Assembly: GCA_964440605.1 (NCBI GenBank)
Contig: CAYTSW010000046.1
Coordinates: forward strand, 1-18,914
Reading direction: 5' to 3'
DNA length: 18,914 nucleotides
DNA from: CAYTSW01 sp964440605
GTDB taxonomy: Bacteria; Planctomycetota; Phycisphaerae; Phycisphaerales; UBA1924
In this document: piece after piece, positions 15,776 through 18,914 of the stretch
How the letters are laid out: each line of letters starts with the position of its first letter
Numbering within the stretch: the first letter of the stretch is position 1
The notes under the pieces: generated by a model
Databases searched by the model: none
Seen by the model: the letters and a program-made list of their open reading frames with translations, nothing else
What the model was told of the DNA's origin: nothing
Made by a program: the position numbers and the translations under genes

Positions 15776-17086
15776 ATGCCGACCTGGAACTACGAAGCGC
15801 TGGACCGTCAGGGCAAGCAGCAGTCGGGCACGATCGAAGCGCCCTCGGACTCCGATGCGATCCAGCAGATCAAGGCCAGGGGCCTCTCGCCCATGGTCAT
15901 TAAAGAGAAGAAGACCAAGAAGGGAGCGAGGGCCGGGGCGCCCGGCGGCGACGAAGCCGCGGGCAAGAAGAAGAAGTCGAGCGGCAGCGGGGGCGGCGTG
16001 ACGCTGCCCTTCGGCAAGGTCAAGGGCAAGAAGCTCACGACCTTCACGCGCCAGCTCTCGACGCTCCAGGACGCGGGCCTCCCGCTGCTGCGCTCGCTCC
16101 AGATCCTCGAACAGCAGCAGAAGCCCGGCCTGCTCAAGAACGTGCTCCAGGGCGTGGTCGAAGACGTGCAGGGCGGGGCGTCGCTGTCCGAGGCGATGGC
16201 CAAGCACCCGCGCGCGTTCGACGTGCTGTACACCAAGATGGTCGCGGCCGGCGAGATCGGCGGCGTGCTGGACGTCATCCTCCAACGCCTCGCGGAGTTC
16301 ATGGAGAAGGCCGAGCGGCTCAAGCGCCGCGTCATCGGCGCGATGATCTACCCGCTGATGGTCATCGTCGTCGCGGTGCTGATCGTGACGGGCATCATGC
16401 TTTTCATCATCCCGTCGTTCCAAGAGATCTTCGCCGACTTCGGCGTCAAGCTCCCGCCGGTGACCATCTTCCTGATCAACGTCAGTTCCTGGGTCGCGGG
16501 CAACTACCCGACCGAGGACGCCATGCCGATCGACGGGTGGATCTTCATCATCGGCATCCTCTTCGGCACGCCCTTCATGTACAAGCTGCTGCGCATGACC
16601 AAGCCGGGCAAGGCGTCGATCGACACGCTCTCGCTGTACGTCCCGGTGGTGGGCGGGCTGATCCGCAAGACGGTCGTGGCGCGCTTCACGCGCACGCTGG
16701 GCACGCTGATCGCCGCGGGCGTGCCCATCCTCGAGGCCATCACCATCACCAAGGAGACCTCGGGCAACTACAAGTTCGAGAAGGCCCTGGGCAAGGTGCA
16801 CGACTCGATCCGCGAGGGCGAGACGTTCGCCGGCCCGCTCCGCGACGCCAAGGTCTGCGACTCGATCGTCGTGAACATGATCGACGTGGGCGAGGAGACG
16901 GGCGACATGGACACCATGCTCATGAAGATCGCCGACAACTACGACGAAGAGGTCGACGTCGCGGTCGGCTCGCTCGTCTCGCTGATCGAGCCGCTGCTGA
17001 TCGTCTTTCTGGGCGGCGTGGTGGGCACGATCGTCGTCGCCATGTTCATGCCGCTGGTCGCGATGATCGAGCAGCTCCAGAGCTGA
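15776..17086 (+). CDS. Inner-membrane platform protein PilC (GspF family)
   Basis: This 436-aa polytopic protein docks the PilB and PilT motors and passes pilins into the fibre. It begins with the family start W-x-Y-EALDRQGKQQSG, followed by a Lys/Gly-rich, probably flexible stretch (44-86). Two GspF repeats follow, at about 87-210 and 300-425; each has a conserved L-(A/D)AG-(L/V)P(L/I)L motif (99-105 and 313-319), and a GE motif is seen at E160 and E373. Three membrane segments are visible at about 189-213, 254-272 and 399-424, the usual topology. The start is the ATG at 15776. It lies between pilB-2 and the pseudopilin genes, as expected for a complete motor-platform unit. Confidence 0.93.
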   Translation: MPTWNYEALDRQGKQQSGTIEAPSDSDAIQQIKARGLSPMVIKEKKTKKGARAGAPGGDEAAGKKKKSSGSGGGVTLPFGKVKGKKLTTFTRQLSTLQDAGLPLLRSLQILEQQQKPGLLKNVLQGVVEDVQGGASLSEAMAKHPRAFDVLYTKMVAAGEIGGVLDVILQRLAEFMEKAERLKRRVIGAMIYPLMVIVVAVLIVTGIMLFIIPSFQEIFADFGVKLPPVTIFLINVSSWVAGNYPTEDAMPIDGWIFIIGILFGTPFMYKLLRMTKPGKASIDTLSLYVPVVGGLIRKTVVARFTRTLGTLIAAGVPILEAITITKETSGNYKFEKALGKVHDSIREGETFAGPLRDAKVCDSIVVNMIDVGEETGDMDTMLMKIADNYDEEVDVAVGSLVSLIEPLLIVFLGGVVGTIVVAMFMPLVAMIEQLQS

Positions 17087-17158
17087 CCGCTCGGTCCTGT
17101 CGTCCGCTTGTTCTTACCTCGCCCGTTTCCGCCTGTCAGACCCCAACGAAGGACCGCC

Positions 17159-18343
17159 ATGACCCGAGCCCGCGACAACACAACGCCCGCCGCCGCCACC
17201 CGGCGCGGGTTCACGCTGGTCGAGCTGCTGGTGGTCGTGGGGATCATCGTGCTGCTGGTGTCGCTGGCGGTGGTGGGTTTCTCGGGGGTGCTGGGCAACG
17301 CGCGCCGGGCCTCGGCGCAGGCGACGGTCAACACGCTGGGCATGGGCGCCGAGCAGTTCCGCATCGACCACGACGACGTGCCGCCCCTCGTCACCGAGGT
17401 GCCCGGCTTCGACGCGCCCCCGCCTCCCGGCGGCGGCGGGCTGGGCGGCGGCGGGGGCGGGAACGCCGGCGAGATCCGCGTGCCCGGCATGATCAACGAC
17501 TTCACCGAACGCCGAGAGGCCTACTACGACGCCCGCTACTACAGCGAGTGGACCCTGCCCATCTACCTGCTGGGCGTCGGCGACATCAACGGCGACGGCA
17601 TCAACGACTACTCCGACGAGGGCGTGCCCAACCGCGACGATGGCGTCGACGGCTTCGGCTTCCGCGACCCCGGGCCGATCCTCGCCTGGAAGCAGCGCGA
17701 CCCGCAGGTCAGCGACCCCGACGATCCCGACTTCTACGTGCACGCCCCCATCAACGCCGGGCGCGTCTACGGGCCCTACATCGACACGGGCCAGCTCGAC
17801 GCCGCCATCATCGACCCCAACGGCGAGGTGCAACGCTCCGGCGCGCTCGAAGCGGTGCCGACGAACAACGGCGGACGCCTCTACCGCTTCGTCGACCCCT
17901 GGGGCACGCCCATCCGCTACTACCGCAACTACCTGACCATCGATCCGAACACCGACCTGGCGAGCAGCGCGTTCATGCCGCAGGAGCTGCGTGGCATCAC
18001 GTCGGCCGAGGAGATGGTGACGGCGTACCGAACCGGATTACCGACGGACTCCGCCGAGATGTCCAGCTACGCGGCGCTCGACGCCGACGTGCTCGGCGCC
18101 GACTTCGTCATCCTCGGCGCGGGCGAGGACGCGAGCGCGTACCGCGACGCGAACGGGCGCCCGGTCGCGCCCTTCGGCGACGTGACGATCAACGTCAATC
18201 GTCAGCGCGTCCCCCTGCCGCTGCGCGGCAGCGCGACCATGCCTCAGCCGTTCGATCCTTCGATGGTGTTCGTTGAGGATGACGAGGTCAGCCTCAACAC
18301 CTATCTCAACATGATCCGCTCCAACGTGAGGTACGTGCCATGA
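17159..18343 (+). CDS. GspG-like type II pseudopilin, oversized, with glycine run and EF-hand-like loop
   Basis: This 394-aa prepilin has a class III signal: a basic leader, then RRG|FTLVELLVVV with cleavage after G17, F18 as residue +1 and E22 as +5. A hydrophobic alpha-1 helix follows (18-41). It would be cut and methylated by a prepilin peptidase not present in this window. Residues 85-102 are a Pro/Gly run. D142, N144, D146, G147, D150 and D153 make an EF-hand-like loop (DINGDGINDYSD). Late motifs DPWGTPIRYY and ADFVILGAGEDA match the GspG C-terminus, where calcium binding is known. It is much longer than typical GspG (about 140-150 aa). The ATG at 17159 has AAGGA 5 nt upstream; the upstream TTG extension is not a signal. 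Its stop overlaps the next start. Confidence 0.88.
   Translation: MTRARDNTTPAAATRRGFTLVELLVVVGIIVLLVSLAVVGFSGVLGNARRASAQATVNTLGMGAEQFRIDHDDVPPLVTEVPGFDAPPPPGGGGLGGGGGGNAGEIRVPGMINDFTERREAYYDARYYSEWTLPIYLLGVGDINGDGINDYSDEGVPNRDDGVDGFGFRDPGPILAWKQRDPQVSDPDDPDFYVHAPINAGRVYGPYIDTGQLDAAIIDPNGEVQRSGALEAVPTNNGGRLYRFVDPWGTPIRYYRNYLTIDPNTDLASSAFMPQELRGITSAEEMVTAYRTGLPTDSAEMSSYAALDADVLGADFVILGAGEDASAYRDANGRPVAPFGDVTINVNRQRVPLPLRGSATMPQPFDPSMVFVEDDEVSLNTYLNMIRSNVRYVP
18328..18331 (+). promoter_or_regulatory. Ribosome binding site of the second pseudopilin, inside the first
   Basis: GAGG lies within the end of the GspG-like gene, 8 nt before the ATG at 18340. With the ATGA stop-start overlap it suggests translational coupling. 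Confidence 0.45.
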
Positions 18344-18914
18344 TGCATCGCACGAGCAACCATGCCCGCGCCGGTGGGCGCCACGGCGGCTTCACGCTCA
18401 TCGAACTCATCGTCGTCATCACCATCATCGCGGTGCTGGTGTCGCTGACCGCCGCGGTCGGCGTGAGCGTCCTGCGCGGCAGCAAGGAGCGCAACACCGA
18501 GAACCTCCTCAACACGCTCGACCGGGCGCTGGAGGAGTACATCAGCGAGGTCGGGAGCATCCCCGGGTACGAGCCGATCCTCTACGAGGGCCAGCCCAAC
18601 TTCCAGGAGAGTGGTCTGGTGGAGTACCGCGGCGGGATGCACCCGGCGCGCCCGGACGCCGCGGTCTTCCTCGCGCAGACGCGGGGCACGGGAGTGGTCG
18701 GCGCCATCGTCGAGTCCATCCCGCCGCGCTACCTGCGCCCGACGCCTCTGCCCGGCGGCACGTTCGCCGCGGACGCTGTGCGCTTCGAGGAGCCCTCCAT
18801 CGTCGACAGCTGGGCGCAGGACCCGGGCGTCTGGACGCTGCCCTACGACATCACGCAGGAGCAGGTCATCTACTACGTCCATCCCGACAACGACCTGGCC
18901 CAGGACCTCTACGG
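18340..18914 (+). CDS. Second prepilin-like protein (partial, runs off the window)
   Basis: At least 191 residues are visible and the frame is still open at the window end. The start codon overlaps the previous stop as ATGA; an immediately following ATG at 18343 is equally possible. The class III leader ends in HGG|FTLIELIVVI with cleavage after G17, F18 at +1 and E22 at +5, then a hydrophobic helix to about residue 40. The globular part (YISEVGSIPGYEP, VDSWAQDP, QVIYYVHPDN) has no obvious family I can name. The DSWAQDP...YY segment recalls the DPWG...YY region of GspG-type proteins. It is probably a minor pilin or partner of the preceding pseudopilin, co-translated with it. Confidence 0.85.
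   Translation, partial: MMHRTSNHARAGGRHGGFTLIELIVVITIIAVLVSLTAAVGVSVLRGSKERNTENLLNTLDRALEEYISEVGSIPGYEPILYEGQPNFQESGLVEYRGGMHPARPDAAVFLAQTRGTGVVGAIVESIPPRYLRPTPLPGGTFAADAVRFEEPSIVDSWAQDPGVWTLPYDITQEQVIYYVHPDNDLAQDLY

Noticed and set aside
16537..18276. Plus-strand open frame of 579 codons across pilC and the first pseudopilin
   Set aside because: It is out of frame with both genes, which have clear family motifs, and its product is Arg-rich and featureless.

Overview
The window is GC-rich, densely coding DNA with no rRNA, tRNA, CRISPR array or transposase that I can see. The gene content suggests a planctomycete, most likely of the Phycisphaerae. The pointers are a secreted choice-of-anchor-B protein with a dockerin-like calcium loop at its C-terminus, a membrane protein with a CPECGYDLxG zinc ribbon, a MoxR plus BatA-type VWA pair, and a PilB/PilT/PilB/PilC operon with long pseudopilins. 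This assignment is an inference from protein style, not from a marker gene.

Layout. (1) 86-2338 (-) encodes a large secreted LVIVD-repeat protein. It is divergent from a short plus-strand pair: 2492-3439, an unrecognised secreted and C-terminally anchored protein, and 3460-3975, a four-helix membrane protein with a C-terminal zinc ribbon. (2) 3976-4110 is a convergent intergenic region rich in inverted repeats. (3) 10509 down to 4111 (-) is a five-gene co-directional cluster with gaps of 21-78 nt. In transcription order it holds CoaB (stand-alone phosphopantothenate-cysteine ligase), a BatA-like VWA membrane protein, an outer-membrane beta-barrel protein, a Tat-exported PhoA-type alkaline phosphatase, and a MoxR AAA+ ATPase. 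The DUF58 gene that usually sits between moxR and the VWA gene is absent. (4) 10661 to the window end (+) is a type IV pilus / type II secretion-like operon: PilB-1, PilT, PilB-2, PilC, a GspG-like pseudopilin, and a second pseudopilin cut by the window edge.

How the genes work together. The plus-strand operon holds the cytoplasmic motors (two assembly ATPases and one retraction ATPase), the inner-membrane platform and at least two prepilin substrates, so it can be read as one fibre-building machine. No PilMNOPQ, secretin or prepilin peptidase lies in the window. The minus-strand cluster mixes envelope proteins (VWA, barrel, phosphatase) with a cytoplasmic chaperone ATPase (MoxR) that probably acts with the VWA protein; CoaB seems to be a housekeeping gene at its head.

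I see no clear defence or mobile system. The points most worth a second look are these: the two PilB paralogues differ in their MshEN c-di-GMP-binding motifs; PilB-1 carries a 6 x 12-nt tandem repeat in its linker; the GspG-like pseudopilin is oversized, with a glycine run and an EF-hand-like loop; alternative hairpins separate pilT from pilB-2; and a cluster of repeats lies at 3987-4104.
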